Shown here: positions 34,407 to 42,044 of the stretch, piece after piece
Numbering within the stretch: the stretch's first letter is position 1
How the letters are laid out: each line of letters opens with the position of its first letter
Position numbers and translations under genes: made by a program
The notes under the pieces: model-generated
The model's input: only the letters and a program-made list of their open reading frames with translations
What the model was told of the DNA's origin: nothing
Database searches by the model: none
Assembly: GCA_023261755.1 (NCBI GenBank)
Contig: JAGDXS010000016.1
Location: 1 to 48,804, forward strand
DNA length: 48,804 nucleotides
DNA from: Thermoplasmata archaeon
Lineage (GTDB): Archaea > Thermoplasmatota > Thermoplasmata > Thermoplasmatales > ARK-15
Reading direction: 5' to 3'

Positions 34407-34498
34407 TCCTACCCGTGACACTTACTTAGTGCCCAAAAGCAAGTTCAGGCACTGAGAACGGGATCCATCATGGATTTTCCCTCTGTGTCTGGGTAAGA
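34407..34498 (-). ncRNA. Predicted three-way-junction RNA in the leader of the ribosomal operon
   Basis: On the minus strand, just before uL3, base pairing by eye gives a closed three-way junction. P1 pairs 34491-34498 with 34407-34414 (eight pairs, one G-U), then after a one/two-base internal loop 34485-34489 with 34417-34421 (five pairs). P2 pairs 34478-34481 with 34460-34463 and 34471-34474 with 34464-34467. P3 pairs 34448-34453 with 34428-34433 (six pairs) around a 14-base loop. Junction strands are zero, one and six bases. It starts about 10 nt after the predicted transcription start and ends about 30 nt before the L3 ATG. It could be an operon-control leader or a separate small RNA. No known family was recognised. 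Confidence 0.55.
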
Positions 34499-34530
34499 TA
34501 CTCCTTAAGGTAAAAAACAAGAATTCAGAC

Positions 34531-34540
34531 ATATATAAAA
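34531..34540 (-). promoter_or_regulatory. TATA box for the ribosomal superoperon
   Basis: The minus strand reads TTTTATATAT. Standard spacing places transcription start near 34510, which would give a leader of about 130 nt before uL3. That is far longer than the leaderless or 10-nt leaders elsewhere in this window. Confidence 0.5.
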
Positions 34541-34572
34541 ATGTTACCTTTTTATATTGTAAAAGCACAGAT

Positions 34573-34580
34573 TTTTATAC
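34573..34580 (+). promoter_or_regulatory. TATA box for the small helical protein / SPFH operon
   Basis: TTTATAC-type box about 26 bp before ATG 34602, predicting a leaderless mRNA. It lies back to back with the ribosomal superoperon promoter, 33 bp away. Confidence 0.45.
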
Positions 34581-34601
34581 TATTATAATATATGATAATC
34601 T

Positions 34602-35078
34602 ATGGGGAATGAAAATTTATCTCCATTGGAAAAATTGGAACTTTTGTTACCAGGGTTCAAGTTTTACAAATCAATGGATCTTATTAGGCAAGATGATGCT
34701 CTAGTTAGGTATGCATTAAAAAATAATTTGGAAAAATTGAGAGAGCTCATAGAACTTAAGGAGGAGGAAATTGCATCGAAGAATCCTATGGATGATAGAA
34801 TACATGGATATGAATCATTACTTGTTTTATTAAGATCTTTTATACAGGAAATATTTGCAGCACAAAGTGGAATGTATATAATCTATTCAAGGTACAAAAT
34901 AGATGAAAATGATCTTAAAAATATATTAAACCATGATTATTCATTAATATCAAATTCAAAGGATATATTGAATAACTTTAATAGGATGGATATTGAAAGT
35001 ATAATTGAAAATATAAGAAATCTTAGAAAGACATTTTTAGAAAGGGAAAAATATTTTAACCCAGAAAATATTAGATAA
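34602..35078 (+). CDS. Helical protein of unknown function, partner of SPFH protein
   Basis: A 158-residue soluble protein that I do not recognise. It is rich in Leu, Ile, Glu, Lys and Asn and looks entirely alpha-helical. A region around 45-65 (EKLRELIELKEEEIASK) and one near 130-150 (IENIRNLRKTFLEREKY) could form coiled coils. No signal peptide, cysteine motif or membrane segment is seen. It is followed 14 bp later by the SPFH-domain gene with a strong ribosome site, so the two form an operon and the products may act together. Its own start is predicted leaderless. Confidence 0.7.
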   Translation: MGNENLSPLEKLELLLPGFKFYKSMDLIRQDDALVRYALKNNLEKLRELIELKEEEIASKNPMDDRIHGYESLLVLLRSFIQEIFAAQSGMYIIYSRYKIDENDLKNILNHDYSLISNSKDILNNFNRMDIESIIENIRNLRKTFLEREKYFNPENIR

Positions 35079-35092
35079 ATAAGGAGGTAAAA

Positions 35093-35956
35093 ATGGCAAC
35101 TTCTGTAGTTTTTAGAACAGTCGTTAGAACTCTACTTGAAAATGGCCAGGATGTTATGGCTCCAGGAGTTATGGTATGGCGTGATCATAACGTGGATATC
35201 AGAACAAGATCAAGATTAATTGTTGAATCTAATCAAAAGGCCATTGTTAGAATACAGGGGCAAATTACACAGGTTTTTGAACCAGGATTTTATGATTTGA
35301 GTACTCCAAACACTCCTGTTGCTAATTTCTTCTCTAGGCTGGGATACGGAGGTAATGTTCCTTGGACTGTGGAAGCAATATTCTTTTCACTTTCTAGGTT
35401 CGAGGCAAGAACAAATGGTGTTTCTCAGACATCAGAATTAATTCCTCTAATATATCAGGTGGCATACTATTTCCAGATCACTGACCCTGTTAAATTAATA
35501 CAGGCAGTCCAGCTTAACGGGGCCTTTTATACAGTAAATGATCTTTCAGTTTATGTATCACCCATTATAGATCAGGCAGTGTCACAGGTATTGAATGCAG
35601 TATCAATAAAAGATTTGTATTCAAACCTGCAGAAAATAAGTGAAAGTGTATCTGCATCTCTTAGAAGCATTCTGAATGAATTAGGTATAAATTTGATAAT
35701 AAGCAGGGTCATTAGAATTGAACCTGAAGATGAAACAATGAGAAGGATAGTTCAATTAACAGGCATGGGCATAGATATGAATACAGCAATAAGGGCTAGA
35801 TTATCAGAAATAATGGCATTGAAATCTGATCCTGCTGCAACGAATATGTTTTTAGGAACACCTTATTTCAATATGTATATTCTTCCAATGGGACAGAGTC
35901 CTCAGGTACAGGCTGTTCAACAAAGTACTGATAATAAACAGAAAAAACAGCCTTAA
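35093..35956 (+). CDS. SPFH/band-7-like domain protein
   Basis: A 287-residue protein with an SPFH-like core: GVMVWRDHNVDIRTRSRLIV, a strand-rich region with SNQKAIVRIQGQITQVFEPG, YYFQITDPVKLIQAV, and a helical stretch 160-245 (LYSNLQKISESVSASLRSIL). It resembles soluble SPFH proteins of the YdjI/virion-core-like group more than flotillins, and no N-terminal membrane anchor is visible. SPFH proteins form oligomeric rings or scaffolds. The job here is unknown. The start is fixed by AGGAGGT (35082-35088) four bases before ATG. The tail (residues 265-287) is Gln-rich and likely disordered. Confidence 0.8.
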   Translation: MATSVVFRTVVRTLLENGQDVMAPGVMVWRDHNVDIRTRSRLIVESNQKAIVRIQGQITQVFEPGFYDLSTPNTPVANFFSRLGYGGNVPWTVEAIFFSLSRFEARTNGVSQTSELIPLIYQVAYYFQITDPVKLIQAVQLNGAFYTVNDLSVYVSPIIDQAVSQVLNAVSIKDLYSNLQKISESVSASLRSILNELGINLIISRVIRIEPEDETMRRIVQLTGMGIDMNTAIRARLSEIMALKSDPAATNMFLGTPYFNMYILPMGQSPQVQAVQQSTDNKQKKQP

Positions 35957-35992
35957 CAAAAATTTATATATCAGAAAAATTAGCAATAGACA

Positions 35993-37015
35993 ATGAAATG
36001 CATAATATGCGGAAAAAGGGAAGCATTAGTTGGCGGTATGTGCCCTGAATGCTTCCTAGAAAGTAAAAAGTTCGTAAATCCACCCAAAAAGGTTGAATTA
36101 TCTATATGCCCAAGATGCGGTGCTATAAAATTGGGTAATAACTGGAATTACGATTTGAATAGGGATAAGGGAATTGATAAGATCATTTTAAAGGAAACTT
36201 CATTAGAGGATGATAGGGTGAATTTCACATTCTCCTGGAAAATTATAGAGAACCAGAATTTATTGGAATTAATTTATAATATAAAATTTAATGAATCTGA
36301 GAAAAGTGAAATGTATCAAGTTCCATTAATTATTAAGATTCAAACCTGTCCAAGGTGCAGTAAATTCTCTGGTGATTATTTTGAATCAATATTGCAGATT
36401 AGATCATCGAGAAAGCTCACTAGATCCGAATTGGATGATATAAAAGATTTTGTTTTAAAAACTATTGAAAGGGAGATGCTAAAAAATCCAGAATTGTATA
36501 TCTTGAAACAAGAATTTAAAGATAGTGGATTTGATCTTTATCTGAGTGCAAATAACAGTGCAAAAATAATATCAAAAAAAATTTCTGAACGGTATGGAGC
36601 AACTGTTAAAGAATCACCACAGTTAGCGGGAGTAAAGGATGGTGAAAAATTCTATAGGGTTACATATTCAGTGAGAATGCCAGATTATGCTGAAGGTGAT
36701 TTTATTAAATTGAAAAATGAAAGGTTCAAAATACTTGCAATAAAAAAGGGGCAGATTAAGGTAAGGAACATAGAAAATGGGAATATAGGAAGCATTACTC
36801 AAAAGGATTTCATAGATAAGGAATATTCCATTTTTGCACGAAAAGATGATGTTGAAAATGCCATAGTTCTTTATGAAAAAAACAATGAGATAGCTATCAT
36901 GGAGACTAAAAATTACGCTACAACTATTGTAAAAAAACCACCATTTAATGTATCAAAAGAGGTACTGATCATTAAGGATGGAGAAAATGTTTTCATAGTC
37001 GATAATAAAATTTAA
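35993..37015 (+). CDS. nmd3: NMD3-family protein
   Basis: Archaeal relative of the eukaryotic 60S export adaptor Nmd3. In archaea it probably binds late large-subunit particles. The N-terminus has the paired zinc-binding cysteines: Cys3, Cys6, Cys17, Cys20, then Cys39, Cys42 (ICPRCG), with another CPRC in QTCPRCSKFSG. The C-terminal half is a beta-rich eIF5A/L21-like region (GDFIKLKNERFKILAIKKG). A TATA-like box at 35961-35970 about 30 bp upstream predicts an independent leaderless transcript. Confidence 0.88.
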   Translation: MKCIICGKREALVGGMCPECFLESKKFVNPPKKVELSICPRCGAIKLGNNWNYDLNRDKGIDKIILKETSLEDDRVNFTFSWKIIENQNLLELIYNIKFNESEKSEMYQVPLIIKIQTCPRCSKFSGDYFESILQIRSSRKLTRSELDDIKDFVLKTIEREMLKNPELYILKQEFKDSGFDLYLSANNSAKIISKKISERYGATVKESPQLAGVKDGEKFYRVTYSVRMPDYAEGDFIKLKNERFKILAIKKGQIKVRNIENGNIGSITQKDFIDKEYSIFARKDDVENAIVLYEKNNEIAIMETKNYATTIVKKPPFNVSKEVLIIKDGENVFIVDNKI

Positions 37016-37039
37016 TAAATTAATCAATATGTAAGAAAT

Positions 37040-38005
37040 GTGATTTCAAAGGCAATCAAGGTAGAATTAAGGTATCTTAATGAAACTCTTAATTTTTTAA
37101 AAGAAAAAGGAATTCTGAATAGAAATTTAAAAATAAGAAAAGATGGCAATATTGCATATATACCTGTATTAAATGAAATAGAAGGAATGGAAACATTAGA
37201 AATGGATTTTGAAACAATAGAAAAAATTAAATCCTACAGGGAATTTTTAAATTTATCAAAAGAAATAATAGATGAATTGCCTAAATCTTACGATATTATA
37301 GGTGATATTATAATAATAAAATTGAAGAATGATTTTTTAAAGTATTCAAATGAAATAGGTGAAGCATTATTGAAATTTCATAAAAACATGAAAACTGTTG
37401 CACTGGACTTAGGTGTTCAGGGTGAACTAAGGATAAGAAATCTTAAGGTTATAGCGGGGGACGGTTTAGATACAATTCACAAAGAAAATGGAATAAGGAT
37501 TTTTGTTAACCCTGGTGAATCATATTTTTCACCAAGACTTGCAAGTGAAAGAATGAGGGTATTAAATAAAGTAAAAGATGGTGAAACAATCATAGATATG
37601 TTCTGCGGTGTTGGACCATTTTCAATTCTCATAGGAAAAAATAGAAATGTGAAAATATATGCTATAGACAAAAATGAAAAAGCAATAGGATATTTAAAAA
37701 AATCAATTGAAATCAATAAAATAAACAATGTTTTTCCCATAGCTGGTGACGTAAAAGAAAAAATAGATGAATTGCCTTTGGCAGATAGAATAATTATGGA
37801 TCTTCCCTTCTATTCAATGAATTTCCTTGACCTTGCGTTAAAAAAATCCAAGAAGGGAGGTATTATTCATATTTATGTTATCACAGAAAATGAAGATGAA
37901 ATATTAGAACAGTTTAAAACTAAGTTTAATATTATGGAAAAAGGCATAGTTCATGGATATTCGCCAAAGGAGAATCTGTTTTATTTCGATTTGCAGGTGA
38001 AGTAG
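37040..38005 (+). CDS. trm5: tRNA (guanine37-N1)-methyltransferase Trm5
   Basis: Methylates N1 of G37 next to the anticodon, preventing frameshifting, and belongs to the class I SAM-dependent Trm5 family. The 321 residues show the Trm5 N-terminal domain, the VNPGESYFSPRLASERMRV hinge and the SAM motif IDMFCGVGPFSI. A DLPFYSMNF segment stands where relatives have NPP/LP motifs. The start codon is GTG (37040) with a TATA-like TTTAATAA at 37011-37018, predicting a leaderless GTG start. Four bases separate it from a hairpin-free stretch, and its stop directly abuts the next ATG. Confidence 0.9.
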   Translation: MISKAIKVELRYLNETLNFLKEKGILNRNLKIRKDGNIAYIPVLNEIEGMETLEMDFETIEKIKSYREFLNLSKEIIDELPKSYDIIGDIIIIKLKNDFLKYSNEIGEALLKFHKNMKTVALDLGVQGELRIRNLKVIAGDGLDTIHKENGIRIFVNPGESYFSPRLASERMRVLNKVKDGETIIDMFCGVGPFSILIGKNRNVKIYAIDKNEKAIGYLKKSIEINKINNVFPIAGDVKEKIDELPLADRIIMDLPFYSMNFLDLALKKSKKGGIIHIYVITENEDEILEQFKTKFNIMEKGIVHGYSPKENLFYFDLQVK

Positions 38006-39214
38006 ATGAATATACCAGTTTTCAGGGATATAATTTCATTTAAAAAATTTTCCAGAGATGTTAAACTTTTGATATTATCTTCACTTGTTTTAAGTTTCAA
38101 CATGGGTTTCATGTATGTTGATTTTCCTGTTTATTTGAGCCAGGTAGGTTACAATGCTTACATAATAGGAATTATTCTTTCATTGCCAACACTCGTTGGA
38201 GCATTGCTCATGATTCCAATGGGATCACTATCAGATAGATATGCTAGAAAAAAATTCATTCTCATATCAAGGGCATTTTCTCTCATTGGAGGAATCATTT
38301 ATTTTTTTACTTACCAATTTTATATGATCATTATAGCTGGAATTCTACAGGGCATTGCTTTTGCAAATGTATCATCAAGCTATAATGCCCTGCTAGCTGA
38401 AAAAACGGACGCAGGGAACAGGAATGTTATATTTGCATCAAACAGCTTCATTTCTGGTATTTTTATGGCTGTGGGAATGATCATAGGCGGTTTGCCACCC
38501 TACATCGAAGAAATTTACCATTTAAATATTTTTAACTCATACAGATATCTTTTTTTAATGGGTATTTTAGGATATATCATATCAACAGTTCTTATCTTCT
38601 ACGTTCATGAGGATTATAAAGGATCTAAAAAAGTGAGATTGGTTCCGGAAAAATCCAAAAAAATAATAATAAAATTATCTGTACTCGGTTTAATTGGTTT
38701 AGGTGCAGGCGTTATTGTAAGATTATTTCCTTACTGGTTCTACCTTAAATATGGAATAAATGTGAACGTTCTGGGACCAATATTTGCTATTTCTCAAATC
38801 GTTACAGCATTTGCCACCATGGCATCTCCATGGATAGCTACAAAGATGGGAGAAATAAAAACGATAGTTTTTACGGAAGCAGCCTCTGTAATTATTTTAA
38901 TTACAATGCCTCTTCTTCCATTTTATTATTTGGCAGGGTTGTTTTTAATAACAAGGAATGCCCTAATGAACATGTCTGGACCCATAATGACAAGCTTTAC
39001 CATGAGTATCATACCCCCAGAGGAAAGAGCACTTGGATCCGCAATTATACAATTTTTTGATGCAATTCCAAGGTCATTTGGCCCGGCACTCGGTGGTTAT
39101 TTCATTTACCTTGGTTATTTGGATCTACCTTTTTATTTCACAGGTTTATTATATTCAATATCAATAATAATGTTTTATCTATTCTTTAAAAACGTAAAAA
39201 TAAAAAGATCATGA
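38006..39214 (+). CDS. MFS transporter
   Basis: A 402-residue membrane protein with about 12 hydrophobic segments and the loop 2-3 motif GSLSDRYARKKFIL. It resembles drug/metabolite exporters of the DHA group, and the second-half loop APWIATKMGEIKT-like segment (PWIATKMGEIKT) is weaker. Its ATG directly follows the trm5 stop codon, so it is co-transcribed. There is no functional link to trm5 visible. The substrate is unknown. Its end overlaps prpB convergently by six bases. Confidence 0.85.
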   Translation: MNIPVFRDIISFKKFSRDVKLLILSSLVLSFNMGFMYVDFPVYLSQVGYNAYIIGIILSLPTLVGALLMIPMGSLSDRYARKKFILISRAFSLIGGIIYFFTYQFYMIIIAGILQGIAFANVSSSYNALLAEKTDAGNRNVIFASNSFISGIFMAVGMIIGGLPPYIEEIYHLNIFNSYRYLFLMGILGYIISTVLIFYVHEDYKGSKKVRLVPEKSKKIIIKLSVLGLIGLGAGVIVRLFPYWFYLKYGINVNVLGPIFAISQIVTAFATMASPWIATKMGEIKTIVFTEAASVIILITMPLLPFYYLAGLFLITRNALMNMSGPIMTSFTMSIIPPEERALGSAIIQFFDAIPRSFGPALGGYFIYLGYLDLPFYFTGLLYSISIIMFYLFFKNVKIKRS

Positions 39215-40111
39215 TTTTTTTAAATCAATCTTTTTCATGGACAGTATCTTGTCCTCTTCCTCATAATCCTTGTAACCAATTATTTCATAGAATCTTTCCC
39301 TAGACATTAATTTATCAATGAATGATGTTTGTGATTCTTTTTCCTTAAGCTCTGAATATATGTTTTCCATGGTGAGTAAAGATGCCCTGAATGCAGTTAA
39401 TGGAAAAATAATTATTTTGTACCCCATTTCTCCAAGCTCCTTGGCACTCAATAAAGGGCTTTTACCAAATTCTGTCATATTTGCAAGAAGAGGTGAAACT
39501 TGCTTTGCATATTCAATAAATTCATCCCTTGTTTGAAGTGCTTCAATAAAGATCATGTCAGCGCCTGCTTCAAGGTATAATTTTCCCCTTCTTACTGCAC
39601 CTTCAAACCCTTCAACAGCTCTTGCATCTGTCCTTGCTATGATCATAAAATCTGGATTTTTTCTTGCTTCAGTGGCAGCTATTATCTTTTTTACCATTTC
39701 CTCTTCAGGAATTAATTTTTTGCCTGGAAGATGGCCGCATTTCTTTGGAAGTTCCTGGTCTTCAATGTGGATTGCTGCAGCTCCATTGGATTCCATGGCC
39801 CTTACTGTTCTTATTACATTTATTGTTTCACCAAAACCTGTGTCAACATCAACTATTATGGGCAATTTTGAAATTGAAACTATTTTTTTAAGATCAGAAA
39901 TCACCTCGTCCATTGTTGTAACTGAGAGATCTGGTAAGCCCATTACACCTGCAACACCAGATCCTGAAAGATAACCTGCCTGAAATCCTGCCCTTTCAGC
40001 AATGATTGCTGAAATGCCATTGAAAACGCCCGGGGCCATTACATATTTTTGTTTCAAAAGATCCCTCAAGCCTTTTGGGCCCAAATTAACATTATCTCTT
40101 AGCCTTGACAT
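39209..40111 (-). CDS. prpB: 2-Methylisocitrate lyase
   Basis: Isocitrate lyase/PEP mutase family enzyme that splits 2-methylisocitrate into succinate and pyruvate, the last step of the methylcitrate cycle for propionate. The 300 residues contain the diagnostic KKCGH at 123-127, the metal site Asp88/Asp90 (VDVDTGFGE), and the EEEMVKKI and FIEALQTRDEF segments. It overlaps prpD by 20 bp and is translated after it. Family members also include oxaloacetate decarboxylases and PEP mutase, but KKCGH and the prpD neighbour favour PrpB. Confidence 0.93.
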   Translation of the reverse strand: MSRLRDNVNLGPKGLRDLLKQKYVMAPGVFNGISAIIAERAGFQAGYLSGSGVAGVMGLPDLSVTTMDEVISDLKKIVSISKLPIIVDVDTGFGETINVIRTVRAMESNGAAAIHIEDQELPKKCGHLPGKKLIPEEEMVKKIIAATEARKNPDFMIIARTDARAVEGFEGAVRRGKLYLEAGADMIFIEALQTRDEFIEYAKQVSPLLANMTEFGKSPLLSAKELGEMGYKIIIFPLTAFRASLLTMENIYSELKEKESQTSFIDKLMSRERFYEIIGYKDYEEEDKILSMKKIDLKKS

Positions 40112-41429
40112 TGTTCACCACATCTAAAAATTCTTTTACACTTATTTTTTCTAGCCTCTTTCCAGCATTTAAGATTTCTCTTGCTTGATCTTCATCATTC
40201 ATTATTTTTGTCCCTTTTTTCAAAAGGTCATCCCAGTCATAGGGTGATTTGAAATGTCCCTTTGGAAAGAGAACTTCCTCATTGTACTTCCCCATATCAG
40301 TTATTACTGAAATCTTCACCGGAAGATATTCAGGATACATTTTATCATATTCAGGGTTAATATTAACTTTCATTTTATCTATCAAATCAAGAATCTTTCT
40401 ATCTTCCAGTTTTTCTTTTGTATATGATAATAGATTAGGCTCACCATACAACAATGTGTAAGCTATGATATACGGCATGCTATGGTCAGCTGTTTCCTTT
40501 GTTTTAGGTCTCAATTTCTCAGGGTCCTTGACTATTATTTTATAGGCAACAGAGAATGTTTCAACATCTATACTCTCAATCCTGTTTCCTTTCATTTTGT
40601 TATGGATCTTCAATGCGGCATCCACAGCGCTCATTGCATGGTATTCCACAGGATAATTTTTTATCATTGTTTTTAGGACCCTATTTTCTTCAAGGTTAAG
40701 ATCAAATTCACCAGATACCTGTTTGAAAAATCCCATCTCACCTTCAAATATGGGTCCAGGACCTGTGAAACCGTTCTCCGCAAGCATGGTAGCGAAAACG
40801 CTGTTTCTGGTTGCATTTGCAGCTGTGCAACCTTTCCACATGCTCAGTTCACCTGCCCTGGTTTGCCTTAAACTAATATTATTGTTTATTGCAAGGTTCA
40901 AAGCATTTACAAATTTTTTATTATCAAGAGTATTCAGAGCAGCTAAACCAGCTGCAGATGAAATTGAAATATACGTAACATGGTCCCATCCCCTGTCCCT
41001 TATTGAAACAGCATCAGAAAGAGCACCAACTACTTGATATGCAACATAAATTGCTTTTATAGCATCAATACCATTTTTTTCCTTTGCATGTGAATATGCA
41101 ATGATCGGAGGTATATTATCAGAAGGATGCAAAGCTTCTTTGCTGAGATATGTATCATTATAATCTAGATATCTTGTCATGCATCCATTCAAGAAAGTTA
41201 CAACATCAACCGAACCCTTTTTGTTGTAAAAATAAACAACTGAATTGAGTTTTCCTTTGCTTGGCAATAACGTATCCAAGGATATTTTAACAGGCTCAGC
41301 CTTTCTTGCCCCGTATGATACATAAATGGAATCAACTACCCTCTTTTTTATTTCATCCATCGTCTTTGTATCAATTTCCTTTTCCATAGAATCAGAAGCA
41401 AATTCATAAATTTTATCTGCTAGGGTCAT
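40092..41429 (-). CDS. prpD: 2-Methylcitrate dehydratase
   Basis: MmgE/PrpD family enzyme that dehydrates 2-methylcitrate to 2-methylaconitate. The 445 residues have the family marks MTRYLDYNDTYLSKEALHPSDN and GLAALNTLDN in the first half and YPVEYHAMSAVDAALKI in the second. ATG at 41429 follows GGTG by six bases; a GTG three codons upstream is within the ribosome site and is rejected. It is the first gene of a prpD-prpB operon. The synthase PrpC is not in the window. The aconitase at 4.2 kb could carry out the hydration step between PrpD and PrpB. Confidence 0.92.
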   Translation of the reverse strand: MTLADKIYEFASDSMEKEIDTKTMDEIKKRVVDSIYVSYGARKAEPVKISLDTLLPSKGKLNSVVYFYNKKGSVDVVTFLNGCMTRYLDYNDTYLSKEALHPSDNIPPIIAYSHAKEKNGIDAIKAIYVAYQVVGALSDAVSIRDRGWDHVTYISISSAAGLAALNTLDNKKFVNALNLAINNNISLRQTRAGELSMWKGCTAANATRNSVFATMLAENGFTGPGPIFEGEMGFFKQVSGEFDLNLEENRVLKTMIKNYPVEYHAMSAVDAALKIHNKMKGNRIESIDVETFSVAYKIIVKDPEKLRPKTKETADHSMPYIIAYTLLYGEPNLLSYTKEKLEDRKILDLIDKMKVNINPEYDKMYPEYLPVKISVITDMGKYNEEVLFPKGHFKSPYDWDDLLKKGTKIMNDEDQAREILNAGKRLEKISVKEFLDVVNNVKAKR

Positions 41430-41451
41430 AATATGCACCTACCTTTTTTTT

Positions 41452-41465
41452 GATGTTTTTTCATC
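41452..41465. repeat. 14-bp inverted repeat in the prpDB leader
   Basis: GATG, six T, CATC form a perfect four-base inverted repeat between the predicted TATA region and the ribosome site of prpD. It may be an operator half or chance in AT-rich DNA. The 156-bp gap between prpD and the zinc-protein gene shows nothing else clear except their two promoters. Confidence 0.25.
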
Positions 41466-41553
41466 ATTATGAATTAAATGAATTCCTGTTTATTATTTTT
41501 TCTTTCATTAATTTTCAAAATTTTTTAAGGCATGGAAAAAAGCTCAAGAAAAA

Positions 41554-41563
41554 TATTTATAAA
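41554..41563 (+). promoter_or_regulatory. TATA box for the zinc protein / aEF1B operon
   Basis: TATTTATAAA is centred about 27 bp before the GGTGAT ribosome site at 41586-41591, predicting a leader of about 10 nt. Confidence 0.5.
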
Positions 41564-41594
41564 ATTAATCATTAACCTAAGAAAAGGTGATTAA

Positions 41595-41759
41595 ATGGAA
41601 GTAGAATTTTGCATTTCATGTGGTAAGGGTCTGGTGGAAGAAGGATCCGTAATATTTAAATGTCCAAATTGCGGTGAGTACACCATTGGTAGATGCAGGA
41701 ATTGCAGGGAAATGGGTGTAAAATATAAATGCCCAAAATGCGGTTTTGAAGGCCCATAG
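41595..41759 (+). CDS. Small four-CxxC zinc-ribbon protein (CPxCG type)
   Basis: A 54-residue protein with eight cysteines in four pairs: FCISCG, KCPNCG, RCRNCR and KCPKCG, enough for two zinc ions. Small archaeal proteins of this kind (HVO_2753-like) are widespread and are often encoded directly before elongation factor 1-beta, as here: nine bases separate its stop from the aEF1B ATG. GGTGAT at 41586-41591 precedes its ATG. A translation-linked or RNA-binding role is plausible but unproven. Confidence 0.9.
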   Translation: MEVEFCISCGKGLVEEGSVIFKCPNCGEYTIGRCRNCREMGVKYKCPKCGFEGP

Positions 41760-41768
41760 GTGATTAAA

Positions 41769-42035
41769 ATGGGCGAAGTGGGCATTATTTACAAGATTCT
41801 TCCTAGGGACCTTGAAATTGATGTTAATGATTTGAGTAAAAGAATAGAAGAAAATTTAAAAAATATTTGTAATGTTAAAGGTGTTCAGATAAAACCTATA
41901 GCCTTCGGTCTTCAAGCAATATTAATGTTTGTTTCAATAAAGGATGAAGGTAATGCATCAGAAATAGTTGAACAAAAAATAAGGGAAGTGGAGGGTGTAG
42001 GAGAAATAGATATTGAGGAAATGAGCCTTCTATAA
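41769..42035 (+). CDS. ef1b: Elongation factor 1-beta (aEF1B)
   Basis: GDP-GTP exchange factor for EF-1A. The 88-residue protein matches the short archaeal form: VGIIYKILPRDLEIDVNDL start, KGVQIKPIAFGLQAILMFV core and the acidic EQKIREVEGVGEIDIEEMS end. ATG at 41769 has GGTGAT in the preceding gene's end. A GTG three codons upstream is less likely. It forms an operon with the zinc protein and converges on dys. Confidence 0.94.
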   Translation: MGEVGIIYKILPRDLEIDVNDLSKRIEENLKNICNVKGVQIKPIAFGLQAILMFVSIKDEGNASEIVEQKIREVEGVGEIDIEEMSLL

Positions 42036-42044
42036 TTTTTTTAT

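Noticed and set aside
34464-34500. Possible C/D box small RNA in the L3 leader (AUGATGG and CTGA on the minus strand)
   Set aside because: The C-like box differs from consensus and the two boxes are not at the ends of a kink-turn-forming RNA. There is no clear D'/C' pair. The three-way junction explains the sequence better.
39555-39974. 139-codon open frame opposite prpB
   Set aside because: Antisense shadow of a strongly conserved enzyme gene without its own signals.
41439-41594. Small gene in the 156-bp gap between prpD and the zinc protein
   Set aside because: No open frame of meaningful length with a start signal; the gap is explained by two promoters and AT-rich sequence.
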